From positions 62,001 to 126,000 of the forward strand of contig JAIMFC010000001.1 in the NCBI GenBank assembly GCA_019794795.1: a stretch of 64,000 nucleotides of DNA, given 5' to 3'. Below the pieces are notes generated by a model. The model was not told where the DNA came from and did no database searches. It worked only from the letters and a program-made list of their open reading frames with translations. The position numbers and the translations under genes were made by a program. This DNA is from Streptococcus gallolyticus (GTDB lineage: Bacteria > Bacillota > Bacilli > Lactobacillales > Streptococcaceae). This document shows, piece after piece, positions 28,640-37,250 of this stretch. How positions within the stretch are numbered: the first letter of the stretch is position 1; each line of letters starts with the position of its first letter.

Positions 28640-29551
28640 TTACATGATACCGAAGAAACGTGCAACCACACCAACAACGAACAATGCGATGATGATAGTG
28701 ATTGGAGATACTTTCTTCTTGAGTAACCACATACATAGGAAAGTAAGGGCAAGACCCATCAATCCTGGAATCAAGGAATTCAACTGACCTTGAAGCGATT
28801 GTGCTTGTACTTGATCCAAGCTCATGCCACTGAGGGCTTGTCCAAGAATACCTTTCAATTCTGCACCTTTAACGGCACCTTCTGGGAAGACAACGTAAGC
28901 ACCTTCTGATAATTGTTTACCTGGAAGATCCACTGTAAAGTTGATGGATACCCAACGTTGTACCAAGACAGCCAAGATGAACATACCAAGGATAGAAGCA
29001 CCTTTCGTAATGTCTTTCAAGATACCACCTGACATGTCTTTAGTGATTTCAGAACCAGCTTTGTAACCAAATTCTTGAGTGTACCACAAGAAGGCCATAC
29101 GGATTGCGTTCCAACCAAAGAAGAAGAGAAGTGGACCAACAAGATTTCCTGAAGCAGCAAGTGAAGCTCCAAGAGCACCGAGGATAGGACGAACTGTAAA
29201 CCAGAAGACTGGGTCACCGATACCAGCAAGAGGTCCCATCATACCAATCTTAACCCCTTGGATTGCTGCATCTTCAATTTCAGTACCGTTTGCTTTTTCT
29301 TCTTCAAGGGCAAGCGTTACACCGATGATTGGAGCTGCAACGTATGGGTGAGTATTGAAGAATTCCAAGTGACGCTCAAGGGCAGCAGCTTGGTCTTCTT
29401 TTTTAGTGTACAATTTTTTGATTGCAGGGATGAGTGCATAAGCCCAACCCAAGTTTTGCATACGCTCATAGTTCCATGAACCTTGCAAGAATTGTGAACG
29501 CCACCAAACTTTTTGGCGATCCGCTTTAGAGAGTGTAATTTTTTCAGCCAT
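28640..29551 (-). CDS. manN: Mannose/glucose PTS enzyme IID
   Basis: This membrane subunit, with ManM (IIC), forms the mannose-family sugar channel; in related species the IIC/IID pair is also the receptor for class IIa bacteriocins. The 303-residue protein shows the IID signature QGSWNYERMQNLGWAYALIP near residues 22-41, a long soluble part and C-terminal hydrophobic helices. The second ATG (29551, MAEKITLSK) is preferred because AAAGGGG lies at proper spacing before it; the first (29557) sits almost on top of the ribosome site. Confidence 0.95.
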   Translation of the reverse strand: MAEKITLSKADRQKVWWRSQFLQGSWNYERMQNLGWAYALIPAIKKLYTKKEDQAAALERHLEFFNTHPYVAAPIIGVTLALEEEKANGTEIEDAAIQGVKIGMMGPLAGIGDPVFWFTVRPILGALGASLAASGNLVGPLLFFFGWNAIRMAFLWYTQEFGYKAGSEITKDMSGGILKDITKGASILGMFILAVLVQRWVSINFTVDLPGKQLSEGAYVVFPEGAVKGAELKGILGQALSGMSLDQVQAQSLQGQLNSLIPGLMGLALTFLCMWLLKKKVSPITIIIALFVVGVVARFFGIM

Positions 29552-29565
29552 GTTCATTCCCCTTT

Positions 29566-30378
29566 CTAGTAGTCTTCAAGGATGTCGCCGATTGGGTCAC
29601 CAGAACCTGAAGCAGTTCCACCACCGTTACCACCTTGTTTTGAAAGGTTGAGGTAGATGAAGGCAATCGCTACACCCATTGTACCAAGTGCGATAAGTGT
29701 GAAATCAGTAACAGCTGCGAATACGAAACCGAGGGCGAAGAATGGCCATACTTCACGAGTAGCCATCATGTTGATAACCATCGCATAACCTACGGCAACA
29801 ACCATACCACCACCAACAGCCATACCGCCTTTGAGCCATTCTGGCATCATGTTTAATACTGCTTGTACAGCTTCAGCTGGCATTGCAAGAAGAAGGGCAG
29901 CAGGAACGGCGATACGAAGACCTTGAAGGACAAGGGCAAACAAGTGAGCGCGTTCAACACCAGCGATATTACCGTCTTTTGCAGCCTTGTCTGCTGTGTG
30001 GACAAGACCGACAGAGATAGTACGAACGATCATTGTCAAGAAAAGACCTGCAACGGCAAGAGGGATAGCAGCCGCAGTTGCAACGTTTACCCCAACGTTT
30101 GAAAAGTCGCCACCTTTGATGAAAATGATAGCTGCTGCAACAGATGCTAAAGCAGCATCAGGTGCAACCGCAGCACCAATGTTTGCCCATCCAAGAGCAA
30201 GCATTTGAAGAGCGCCACCGAGCATAACGCCGGCAGTCAAGTTTCCTGTTGCAAGACCGATAAGGGTACATGCAACGATTGGTTGATGAAATTGGAATTG
30301 GTCAAGGATACCTTCAAGACCAGCCATGAAGGCAACAATAACAACCAAGACCGCAGAAATAATTGAAATATCTGACAT
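29566..30378 (-). CDS. manM: Mannose/glucose PTS enzyme IIC
   Basis: The sugar-translocating membrane subunit of the mannose PTS. The 270-residue protein is hydrophobic through most of its length. The family region QFHQPIVACTLIGLATGNLTAG at residues 28-49, ALGWANIGAAVAPDAALAS near 61-79 and a Gly-rich C-terminus (GGNGGGTASGSGD) are visible. It lies between manL and manN with 14-bp gaps in a manL-manM-manN operon. Confidence 0.95.
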   Translation of the reverse strand: MSDISIISAVLVVIVAFMAGLEGILDQFQFHQPIVACTLIGLATGNLTAGVMLGGALQMLALGWANIGAAVAPDAALASVAAAIIFIKGGDFSNVGVNVATAAAIPLAVAGLFLTMIVRTISVGLVHTADKAAKDGNIAGVERAHLFALVLQGLRIAVPAALLLAMPAEAVQAVLNMMPEWLKGGMAVGGGMVVAVGYAMVINMMATREVWPFFALGFVFAAVTDFTLIALGTMGVAIAFIYLNLSKQGGNGGGTASGSGDPIGDILEDY

Positions 30379-30392
30379 AGTTGTATTCCTTT

Positions 30393-31382
30393 CTATTGTA
30401 CGTTTGCTTTGTTAATCAACTCAAACAAATCTTTTTTGCTATCGTTTGGTACTTTACGAACGTCGAATTGAACTCCGAGGTCACGCAATTTTTCGAAGGT
30501 TGCAACGTCTTCTTTGTCCATAGACAATACGTTGTTGACCATTGTTTTACCAGTTGAGTGAGCCATTGAACCAACGTTCAATTCTGTAATTGGCACACCG
30601 CCTTCGATTGCTGCAAGAGCATCTTGAGGTGTTTCAAACAAGATAAGGGCGTGAGTATTTCCAAAACGTGGATCTTTTGCTGCTTCAATCAATTTCTTGA
30701 TTGGAACAACGTTTGCACGTACTCCATTTGGTGCAGCTTGTTTAATCAAACCTTTGCGCAAATCATCTGTTGCAACAGCGTCAGAGGCTACGATGATACG
30801 GTCAGCTTTAGAAGCTGGTGTCCAGTTTGTCGCAACTTGACCGTGCAAGAGACGAGTATCGATACGAGCGAGGTTGATTTTTAACTTACCATCGCCGATG
30901 ACAGTGCCTTCTGGAATAGCACCTTGAGGAGCTGCTGCGGCAACTGGAGCTGCTACCTCTTCTACAGGATTTAGTTCTTCAGGAAGGGCTTTCACACCAT
31001 CCTTCGACTCTTTAATAATATTTGCAGCCACTTGATCCACGCCTGCAGATGCGTCCATCATACGCTCTGTGTAGGCTTGGATTAACATTGGTAGGTTGAG
31101 ACCTGTAAGGATGACAATCTTGCGCTCTGGGCGTTCACCAGCAAGGCGACTTGCTTGGTTAAATGGAGATCCACTCCAAAGATCGGCCAAGACCAAGACT
31201 TCGTCATCACCGTCAAATGCGTCAATAGCGGCATTGAACTTAGCATAAAGATCTTCTGGTCCTTCACTTGGCATAAAAGTAACAACTTGTACTTTTTCTT
31301 GTTCGCCAAAGATCATGGAGCCAGACTGATGAATACCAGCAGCAAACTCGCCATGACTTGCAATAATGATTCCAATACTCAT
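30393..31382 (-). CDS. manL: Mannose/glucose PTS enzyme IIAB
   Basis: The cytoplasmic phosphotransfer subunit of the mannose PTS. The 329-residue protein starts with a IIA domain whose phosphohistidine is in [12 protein letters not shown] (His10). A Pro/Ala-rich linker near residues 140-160 leads to a IIB domain with the phosphohistidine in [15 protein letters not shown] near residue 180. It is the first gene of manLMN and takes phosphate from HPr. A cre-type site covers its promoter, so CcpA control is expected. Confidence 0.95.
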   Translation of the reverse strand: MSIGIIIASHGEFAAGIHQSGSMIFGEQEKVQVVTFMPSEGPEDLYAKFNAAIDAFDGDDEVLVLADLWSGSPFNQASRLAGERPERKIVILTGLNLPMLIQAYTERMMDASAGVDQVAANIIKESKDGVKALPEELNPVEEVAAPVAAAAPQGAIPEGTVIGDGKLKINLARIDTRLLHGQVATNWTPASKADRIIVASDAVATDDLRKGLIKQAAPNGVRANVVPIKKLIEAAKDPRFGNTHALILFETPQDALAAIEGGVPITELNVGSMAHSTGKTMVNNVLSMDKEDVATFEKLRDLGVQFDVRKVPNDSKKDLFELINKANVQ

Positions 31383-31454
31383 TATTGATCCTCCTAAATA
31401 TATTTGATTTGAAGAGTTAACTATAATAAAATTGTTCTCTTCTAAACATACATT

Positions 31455-31484
31455 ATTATAAACCGCTTACAGAAGTTTTGTCAA
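31455..31484 (-). promoter_or_regulatory. manLMN promoter with overlapping cre site
   Basis: On the minus strand TTGACA is followed after 18 bases by TATAAT. Between them, touching the -10 box, TGTAAGCGGTTTAT (31471-31458) matches the CcpA cre consensus closely. Confidence 0.75.
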
Positions 31485-31535
31485 TCCTTTATTATAGGAA
31501 AATGGAACCGGCACCAGCGGAAAACATACTTATAA

Positions 31536-31826
31536 GTGCACAAGGTGTGTGCAAGTTTTCGGCATATATTATGGAAGAATTATGAAAAAAGTGATGAAGT
31601 TGTTCGCTTAAAAAAGATAGATAAAATCTATGTATTTGAGAGAAATAGAAAAGGAATTTGCCTTCTTAATGAGCTTGCTGTGGATGAATTTGTCAAGGAA
31701 TGAGGGGGGATACATACTATTTTTAAATTTTTTCAATCGGCTGTAACAGATGAGCTTCCCTTTGTGACTAAAATCGTGCATGCGTATCGGTACAGTTTGC
31801 TTAATAAAAAGACCTCCGATTGTTGA
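31536..31826 (+). pseudogene. Two short in-frame ORFs, probable remnant of an unknown gene
   Basis: The 465 bp between manL and the Cof phosphatase hold no intact gene. On the plus strand a 55-codon ORF from GTG 31536 (ending NELAVDEFVKE) stops at TGA 31701. The same frame continues open for another 40 codons (FKFFQSAVTDELPF) to 31826. Both parts have coding-like composition, but I recognise neither. One broken gene or two fragments are possible. No clear promoter or ribosome site for the first part was seen; GAGGGGGG follows the TGA but no usual start codon does. Confidence 0.35.
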
Positions 31827-31840
31827 ATGAGAAGTCTTTT
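31806..31840 (-). terminator. Terminator after the Cof-type phosphatase
   Basis: Read on the minus strand, AAAAGACTTC and GAGGTCTTTT form a 10-bp stem with one G-U pair, then TATTA. Confidence 0.7.
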
Positions 31841-31847
31841 GGCTTAT

Positions 31848-32660
31848 TTATAAGAATAATTTTTCTAACTCACGTGCTACGCCGTCTTGATCATTGGTAA
31901 ATTCGGTCATGCGGTCGGCGTGTGGAAGGAGAGTATCGCTGGCGTTCTTCATGGCGTACCCAGTACCAGCCAGCTGTAGCATTTGGACATCATTGTGCTC
32001 ATCGCCAAAGGCAATCAAGTCTGTGGCATCAACCTGGTATTGGTCCAGTAAGTATTGCAGGGCTGAAGCCTTTGTTACGCCTTTAGCACAGGTTTCTAAA
32101 ATACTAAGCGGACCGCCCCAAGTGTTGATTTCCAACTCGTTATTAAACAATTTGCGCATGTCTTGGGCTAGCTCATAGCGATCTTCTGCGCGTGTATGCA
32201 TAAGGATAGAATGCGGGTCACTGGTGATCAGTTCGGGTTTAATCAAGGTATCAGGAGTAATATTTTCAACCCCCATGAGACTAGGGTGAATTTCATCCAA
32301 ATGGTCTTGGGTAATGAAAAATTTATTCTTGTATTCTCCTGCGATGAAAATAGCTTGAAAATTTTCCTTGTTATCTAAAAAATCCAACAAATACTGCTTG
32401 TCGATTAAGATATTTTGCTCCCATTCCCACTTTTTTTCCGGAATATGGACCAAGGAACCATTAAAGTTAATCATAGGAGTATCCAATTTCAGTTGTTGGT
32501 AAAATTGGTAGGCCATGCGGTAAGGACGCCCTGTCGCAATTAGGACAGTATGACCAGCTTGTTGCACTTTTTGAATGGTTTCAATGGTGTAATCGCTTAG
32601 TTGACTTTGGTTATTGAGAAGGGTGCCGTCTAGATCTAAGGCAATCAATTTTTTCTTCAT
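31848..32660 (-). CDS. Cof-type HAD-IIB phosphatase
   Basis: A 270-residue HAD phosphatase of the Cof subfamily. Motif I is ALDLDGTLLNNQSQLSD at residues 8-24, motif II is VLIATGRPYRM near 39-49, a C2-type cap fills the middle, the motif III Lys is in GVTKASALQYLL, and motif IV is IAFGDEHNDVQML near 216. Such enzymes act on sugar phosphates, flavin or PLP precursors; the substrate cannot be predicted here. GGAGC lies before the ATG. Confidence 0.88.
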   Translation of the reverse strand: MKKKLIALDLDGTLLNNQSQLSDYTIETIQKVQQAGHTVLIATGRPYRMAYQFYQQLKLDTPMINFNGSLVHIPEKKWEWEQNILIDKQYLLDFLDNKENFQAIFIAGEYKNKFFITQDHLDEIHPSLMGVENITPDTLIKPELITSDPHSILMHTRAEDRYELAQDMRKLFNNELEINTWGGPLSILETCAKGVTKASALQYLLDQYQVDATDLIAFGDEHNDVQMLQLAGTGYAMKNASDTLLPHADRMTEFTNDQDGVARELEKLFL

Positions 32661-32742
32661 TAGTAGCTCCTTTAACTTTCCTAAAAGTATAACAAAAATC
32701 GTCTAAAATAGAAAGTCATTGAAAAAACATTGGTTATTTTTC

Positions 32743-32771
32743 TTGAAAAAGTGAATGTTTTATAGTATAAT
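32743..32771 (+). promoter_or_regulatory. Promoter for the purine permease gene
   Basis: TTGAAA is followed after 17 bases by a consensus TATAAT. Confidence 0.75.
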
Positions 32772-32777
32772 TTGGAT

Positions 32778-32790
32778 ATCGTTCGTAAAT
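32778..32790 (-). promoter_or_regulatory. Weak PurBox-like sequence
   Basis: On the minus strand ATTTACGAACGAT agrees with the PurR box (AWWWCCGAACWWT) at 11 of 13 positions. It lies just after the promoter of a purine permease, a sensible place for PurR, but only one box is present. Confidence 0.3.
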
Positions 32791-32809
32791 AAAGGAGAAT
32801 TTTAGAAAA

Positions 32810-34258
32810 ATGGAACGTTTTTTTAGATTGAAAGAATACGGCACGACCGTATCAACTGAAATCATGGCTGGTTTGACAACTTTCTTCGCCATGAGTTATA
32901 TCTTGTTTGTTAACCCATCTATTTTGGGTGCAGCAGGAATGCCAACTAAAGCTGTTTTCTTGGCTACTATCATTGCGTCAGTTATTTCAACCACGTTCAT
33001 GGGCTTGTTTGCAAATGTACCTTACGCCCTTGCACCAGGTATGGGACTTAACGCTTTCTTTACCTATACAGTGGTATTTGGACTTGGTTTTTCTTGGCAA
33101 GAAGCACTCGCAATGGTTTTCCTCTGTGGTTTGTTTAACATCTTTATCACAGTGACAAAAGTTCGCAAGAGCATCATCAAAGCGATTCCAGTTAGTCTTC
33201 AGCATGCTATTGGTGGTGGTATCGGTGTCTTTGTAGCCTATCTTGGTTTCAAAAATGCTAATATTATTGATTTCTCATTGTCAGCTGGAAATATCGTGAG
33301 CATCAATGGTGCTGCTCCAGATGCAGCTGATTTGTCAAATGGTGTCCAATCAATCGCTGCAAATGGTGGTGTAGTGCCTGCCATTTCAACCTTTACAGAT
33401 CCAGTAGTTCTATTAGCGATTATCGGACTTCTCTTAACAGCTGTTTTGGTGATTAAAAATGTTCGTGGTGCTATTTTGATTGGTATCGTAGTCACAACGC
33501 TTCTTGGTATTCCAATGGGTGTAGTGGATCTATCAACCATCTCATTCTCAAGTCATATGGGTGATGCTTTTGGTGAACTTGGGACGACTTTCCTTGCTGC
33601 CTTTGATGGCATGAAGTCTCTCTTTAGCAATAGCAGTCGTTTGCCACTTGTTTTGATGACAATCTTTGCCTTTAGCTTGTCGGATACATTTGATACACTT
33701 GGTACATTTATCGGTACTGGTCGTCGTACAGGTATCTTCTCAGCAGAAGATGAAGCAGCCCTTGAGAATTCATCAGGTTTCTCTTCAAAAATGGACCGTG
33801 CTCTCTTTGCAGATGCAATCGGTACATCAATTGGAGCCCTCTTTGGTACTTCAAATACAACAACTTATGTTGAGTCTGCTGCAGGTATTGCTGAAGGTGG
33901 ACGTACAGGTTTGACGGCTGTTTCAACAGCAGTGTGCTTCCTTTTGTCTATTCTTCTGTTGCCGCTTGTTGGGATTGTCCCAGCAGCTGCAACAGCACCA
34001 GCCCTTATCATCGTTGGGGTTATGATGGTTTCATCCTTCCTTGATGTGGATTGGAGCAATTTTGAAGATGCCCTTCCTGCTTTCTTCGCCGCATTCTTTA
34101 TGTCATTGTGTTACTCTATTTCATACGGTATTGCAGCAGCCTTTATCTTCTACTGCCTGGTGAAAATCGTGAAGAGACAAACAAAAGAAATCCACCCAAT
34201 TCTTTGGGCAGCGACAGCTATGTTTATCTTGAACTTCATTATTTTAGCCATCATCTAA
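32810..34258 (+). CDS. NCS2-family nucleobase permease (AzgA/PbuG-like; guanine-hypoxanthine)
   Basis: A 482-residue membrane protein with about 12 hydrophobic helices. The N-terminal EIMAGLTTFFAMSYILFVNP and the LSDTFDTLGTFIGTG motif near residue 290 are typical of the AzgA-like branch of NCS2 transporters, which import guanine, hypoxanthine or adenine with protons. The exact base cannot be assigned. AAAGGAGA lies before the ATG. It is a single gene with its own promoter and terminator. Confidence 0.88.
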   Translation: MERFFRLKEYGTTVSTEIMAGLTTFFAMSYILFVNPSILGAAGMPTKAVFLATIIASVISTTFMGLFANVPYALAPGMGLNAFFTYTVVFGLGFSWQEALAMVFLCGLFNIFITVTKVRKSIIKAIPVSLQHAIGGGIGVFVAYLGFKNANIIDFSLSAGNIVSINGAAPDAADLSNGVQSIAANGGVVPAISTFTDPVVLLAIIGLLLTAVLVIKNVRGAILIGIVVTTLLGIPMGVVDLSTISFSSHMGDAFGELGTTFLAAFDGMKSLFSNSSRLPLVLMTIFAFSLSDTFDTLGTFIGTGRRTGIFSAEDEAALENSSGFSSKMDRALFADAIGTSIGALFGTSNTTTYVESAAGIAEGGRTGLTAVSTAVCFLLSILLLPLVGIVPAAATAPALIIVGVMMVSSFLDVDWSNFEDALPAFFAAFFMSLCYSISYGIAAAFIFYCLVKIVKRQTKEIHPILWAATAMFILNFIILAII

Positions 34259-34267
34259 TCAGATTTC

Positions 34268-34296
34268 AAACCGTCGTCTATCGGCGGTTTTTTCTT
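34268..34296 (+). terminator. Terminator after the purine permease
   Basis: AAACCGTCG and CGGCGGTTT form a 9-bp stem with one G-U pair, followed by TTTTTC. Confidence 0.88.
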
Positions 34297-34306
34297 TTGC
34301 CAGAAA

Positions 34307-34335
34307 ATGACAAAAACCACCTTCTATGGTATAAT
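34307..34335 (+). promoter_or_regulatory. Promoter placing the transcript start at the tsaE ATG
   Basis: ATGACA is followed after 17 bases by TATAAT, with an extended -10 TGG before it. The -10 box ends 7 bp before the tsaE ATG, so transcription should begin at or within one base of the start codon. Confidence 0.7.
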
Positions 34336-34342
34336 ATGGCCT

Positions 34343-34783
34343 ATGTATAGCCAAAATGAACGAGAATTAACAACCATTGGACAGCGTCTAGGGAATCTTC
34401 TACAGGCAGGAGATATCCTAGTTTTATCTGGCGACTTAGGAGCTGGAAAGACCACCTTGACGAAAGGTATTGCAGCGGGGCTGGATATTGAGCAAATGAT
34501 AAAAAGTCCGACCTATACGATTGTACGTGAATATGAAGGGCGCCTACCTCTTTATCATCTGGATGTGTATCGGATTGGGGATGAACCGGATTCGATTGAC
34601 TTGGATGATTTTTTGTATGGTGATGGGGTAACGGTCATCGAATGGGGAGAATTGTTAGACGCGTCCCTTTTAGATGATTATGTGACCGTAACGATCAAAC
34701 GAAGCGGAGATGGTCGTGAATTGACCTTCGCAGGACATGGTGCTCGTAGTCAGGCCTTGGTGGAGGAAATGGTCTATGGCTGA
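34343..34783 (+). CDS. tsaE: tRNA t6A37 synthesis ATPase TsaE
   Basis: It is the ATPase partner of TsaB and TsaD in adding threonylcarbamoyl to A37 of ANN-decoding tRNAs. The 146-residue protein has the P-loop LSGDLGAGKTTLTKG near residues 29-43 and the family motifs SPTYTIVREY and HLDVYRI. The start at 34343 (MYSQNEREL) fits known streptococcal homologues. No ribosome site lies upstream and the -10 box ends 7 bp before the ATG, so the mRNA looks leaderless. It overlaps the next gene by 8 bases. Confidence 0.94.
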   Translation: MYSQNERELTTIGQRLGNLLQAGDILVLSGDLGAGKTTLTKGIAAGLDIEQMIKSPTYTIVREYEGRLPLYHLDVYRIGDEPDSIDLDDFLYGDGVTVIEWGELLDASLLDDYVTVTIKRSGDGRELTFAGHGARSQALVEEMVYG

Positions 34784-35297
34784 GCAGGAAGTTGTTTTTG
34801 AAGAAGCAAGTCCGAGTGATGCCCAGGTTTTTATTGATTTTATGAGACAGGTGGCTGATGAGACGGACTATTTGGATATGTCCGGTGCTGAGTTTGACTT
34901 GTCCCTAGAAGCGATAAAGAAGATTTTTGCCGCCAATTTGGAATCGGTAGATCAATTTTGCCTCTTAGCCAAGATAGGTTCGGAAATTATCGGGCTTGTG
35001 AATGTGAAAACAGCTCAACCTTACCGAGTAAGTCACATTGGAAATGTTTTTATTGCTGTAAAGAAGGCTTATTGGGGACAGGGGATTGGTCGGATTTTAT
35101 TGGAAGAAGTCATTAACTGGGCTGAGTTTTATCAGGTATTGGGGCGTTTAGAGTTGACAGTTCAGTTGCGAAATGAGCGAGCTGTCAAATTGTATCAATC
35201 GCTAGGATTTGAGATTGAAGGCTTGCAAAAACGTGGTGCTCGGACAGATCAAGGAGATTGGTTAGACCTGTACTACATGGGGAGAATGGTAGATTAA
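34776..35297 (+). CDS. GNAT-family N-acetyltransferase
   Basis: A 173-residue acetyltransferase. The acetyl-CoA loop is in VFIAVKKAYWGQGIGRILLEE near residues 90-110 (Q-G-I-G-R), followed by LTVQLRNERAVKLYQSLGFEIEG, the usual C-terminal GNAT segment. The substrate is unknown. The ATG at 34776 has GGAGG upstream inside tsaE, which decides the start and implies coupled translation. The tsaE, GNAT, LCP order is shared with other streptococci as far as I recall. Confidence 0.85.
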   Translation: MAEQEVVFEEASPSDAQVFIDFMRQVADETDYLDMSGAEFDLSLEAIKKIFAANLESVDQFCLLAKIGSEIIGLVNVKTAQPYRVSHIGNVFIAVKKAYWGQGIGRILLEEVINWAEFYQVLGRLELTVQLRNERAVKLYQSLGFEIEGLQKRGARTDQGDWLDLYYMGRMVD

Positions 35298-35299
35298 AG

Positions 35300-36445
35300 A
35301 TGAGAATTGGGAAGAAAATTTTTCTGATGTTCTTGGCGATTGTCTTATTGACATTAGGAGCAGTCGGGACTTATGGTTGGACCTTGTACCAATCATCTAC
35401 ATTGGCAGCAGACAAAACCTATAATAATTTAGGTCGCAATGTCAATGACAAGATTATTGAAGCGACAGAACCTTTAACTATTTTGTTAATGGGGGTTGAT
35501 ATGGATCAAGCTACTCGTGGCGGTGAATGGGAAGGTGGACGAAGTGACTCCATGATTTTGGTGACAGTCAACCCTAAAACCCAAAAGACAACCATGATGA
35601 GTTTGACACGTGATATTATGGTAGAATTAGCCAATAGCGATGGGAGTTCAGCTGGAACAACAGAGAAGTTAAATCATTCTTATGCCTATGGACAAGCTCC
35701 GATGGCGATTGCGACCATTGAAAAGATGATGGATGTTCACATTGACCGGTATGTTCAGATTAATATGGACGGATTACGTAGTTTGGTTGATGCGGTTGGG
35801 GGTATTACAGTCAACAACACCTTGGGCTTCACCATCTCTATTTCGGATACAGAACCTGGTTATACGGCTACGGTTGATCCAGGTAAGCAGCATATCAATG
35901 GTGAACAGGCGCTGGTTTACTCACGGATGCGGTACCAGGACCCAGAAGGAGACTATGGGCGTCAAAAGCGTCAGCGTGAAGTCATTGGAATCCTTCTTAA
36001 TAAACTTCTACAATTGGATGGCATTACCCAGTACCAAAAAATATTGGATGTCTTAGCCAACAATATGCAGACGGATGTGAAGATTAATTCATCGACCATT
36101 CCAAGTCTTCTGGGCTATAAGGATTCTTTGAAAAAAATTGAGTCTTACCAACTCACGGGTGAGGGGCAAATGGTTAATGAAATTTCTTATCAAATCCCAA
36201 CCAGTGAACACTTACTTGAAATGCAAAATGTGATTAAGACATCGTTAGGCTTAGATCCTGCTACTGTTTTAAAAACAAATGTTAAAGTTTATGAAAATCT
36301 CTTTGGTTATGCGAATCCGATTACGGTTGAAGATGTCTTTACAGGCGAAGTGACCTACGGAACAGGAGAGATTACAGAAATGAGTAGTGTTACTATGTCA
36401 GAAAGCTATTCAACAGATGGTAGTCAATCCACTACAACTGAATAA
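35300..36445 (+). CDS. lytR: LytR-CpsA-Psr (LCP) family cell-wall glycopolymer ligase
   Basis: LCP proteins attach teichoic acid or polysaccharide to peptidoglycan at the outer membrane face. The 381-residue protein has one N-terminal membrane helix (FLMFLAIVLLTLGAVGTYGW, residues 7-26). The LCP domain follows at about residues 55-250: a pyrophosphate-binding MSLTRDIMV segment, GGRSDSMILVTVNP, and the arginine cluster YGRQKRQREVI. A Ser/Thr-rich tail ends the protein. Its ribosome site is weak, so it may depend on translation from the gene 2 bp upstream. Which LCP paralogue it is remains inferred from context. Confidence 0.9.
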   Translation: MRIGKKIFLMFLAIVLLTLGAVGTYGWTLYQSSTLAADKTYNNLGRNVNDKIIEATEPLTILLMGVDMDQATRGGEWEGGRSDSMILVTVNPKTQKTTMMSLTRDIMVELANSDGSSAGTTEKLNHSYAYGQAPMAIATIEKMMDVHIDRYVQINMDGLRSLVDAVGGITVNNTLGFTISISDTEPGYTATVDPGKQHINGEQALVYSRMRYQDPEGDYGRQKRQREVIGILLNKLLQLDGITQYQKILDVLANNMQTDVKINSSTIPSLLGYKDSLKKIESYQLTGEGQMVNEISYQIPTSEHLLEMQNVIKTSLGLDPATVLKTNVKVYENLFGYANPITVEDVFTGEVTYGTGEITEMSSVTMSESYSTDGSQSTTTE

Positions 36446-36486
36446 AAAATAACAGAACAGGGGAGCCCCTGTTCTGTTATTTTTGT
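36445..36486. terminator. Bidirectional terminator
   Basis: AAAAATAACAGAACAGGGG pairs perfectly with its complement around an AG loop, giving T-runs on both strands between convergent genes. Confidence 0.93.
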
Positions 36487-36773
36487 TCTTGTTCATACTT
36501 CTCAGCTATTTTTTGAATTTCTTCAAGATTTCCAGCGATACTTTGTTGGTAGGTTCGGATTTTGTATTGCAAATCTTCAGTCATTGCTCGCAAGGGTTCT
36601 TGATAGGATTGAATAGTAGAGAGTTGTTTTTGGATGTTTTTGTAGCTAGCTTGGGCAGTTTTTGCTAGGTCAATCGTTTCATTTGTTTCTTGAGCAATCT
36701 TTTCACGATTGCTGACCAGCCAGTAGCTAGCAAGAGCAGCTCCGCCGGCTGCTAAGAGTTGGGATAATTTCAT
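36477..36773 (-). CDS. Small membrane-anchored coiled-coil protein, unknown function
   Basis: A 98-residue protein with a short N-terminal hydrophobic segment (LLAAGGAALASYWLV, about residues 6-20) followed by a highly charged, Gln/Glu/Lys-rich helix that looks like a coiled coil (residues 22-96). The layout resembles YtxH-like proteins, but I cannot assign it. TAGGAGAATAAG before the ATG overlaps the hit stop codon, so it is probably co-transcribed with hit. Its end lies inside the bidirectional terminator. Confidence 0.75.
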   Translation of the reverse strand: MKLSQLLAAGGAALASYWLVSNREKIAQETNETIDLAKTAQASYKNIQKQLSTIQSYQEPLRAMTEDLQYKIRTYQQSIAGNLEEIQKIAEKYEQEQK

Positions 36774-36774
36774 C

Positions 36775-37188
36775 TTATTCTCCTAAGTAGAGGTCTTGAG
36801 CTAGTTGTGCTAAGGCAGGGAAGTCTGGTTCGTTGGCAACAAAGTCAATTTTGAGTCCATCGTTTTGGTCGAAACGAGGTAAGAGGTGAACATGGGTGTG
36901 AAAGACAGTTTGTCCAGCAGCTTCTTCGTTGTTGTTGATAATGTTGACACCAGCAGCACCTAATTTGTTTTTGAGCTGGCGCGCAATTTTAGGTACACGA
37001 GCAAAGAGGGAACTTGCGCTGTCACCATCCATTTCCAACATATTGCGATAATGTGCTTTTGGAACAACCAAGGTATGTCCTTTTGTGACCTGCGTAAGGT
37101 CTAGGAAGGCCAGAACTTGGTCGTCTTCGTAGACTTTTGATGAGGGGATTTCTCCAGCGACAATCTTACAAAAAATACAATCTGACAT
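36775..37188 (-). CDS. hit: HIT-family nucleotide-binding protein
   Basis: A 137-residue histidine-triad protein of the HINT/Fhit type, which hydrolyses AMP-linked substrates. It has the N-terminal zinc-like CIFCKIVAGEIPSSKVYED motif and the active-site triad HTHVHLLPRF near residues 98-107. It stands next to the divergent ecsAB genes, an arrangement also found in Bacillus. GGAAG precedes the start. Confidence 0.94.
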   Translation of the reverse strand: MSDCIFCKIVAGEIPSSKVYEDDQVLAFLDLTQVTKGHTLVVPKAHYRNMLEMDGDSASSLFARVPKIARQLKNKLGAAGVNIINNNEEAAGQTVFHTHVHLLPRFDQNDGLKIDFVANEPDFPALAQLAQDLYLGE

Positions 37189-37214
37189 AGTTTGAACTTC
37201 CTTTTATAGATTTT

Positions 37215-37223
37215 TGTTATAAT
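37215..37223 (+). promoter_or_regulatory. Extended -10 promoter for ecsAB
   Basis: TGTTATAAT is an extended -10 element 27 bp before the ecsA start. No good -35 box is at normal spacing. A TATAAT on the opposite strand (37225-37230) may serve hit. Confidence 0.45.
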
Positions 37224-37250
37224 GATTATATCAAAAAATCGGAGAAAAGC

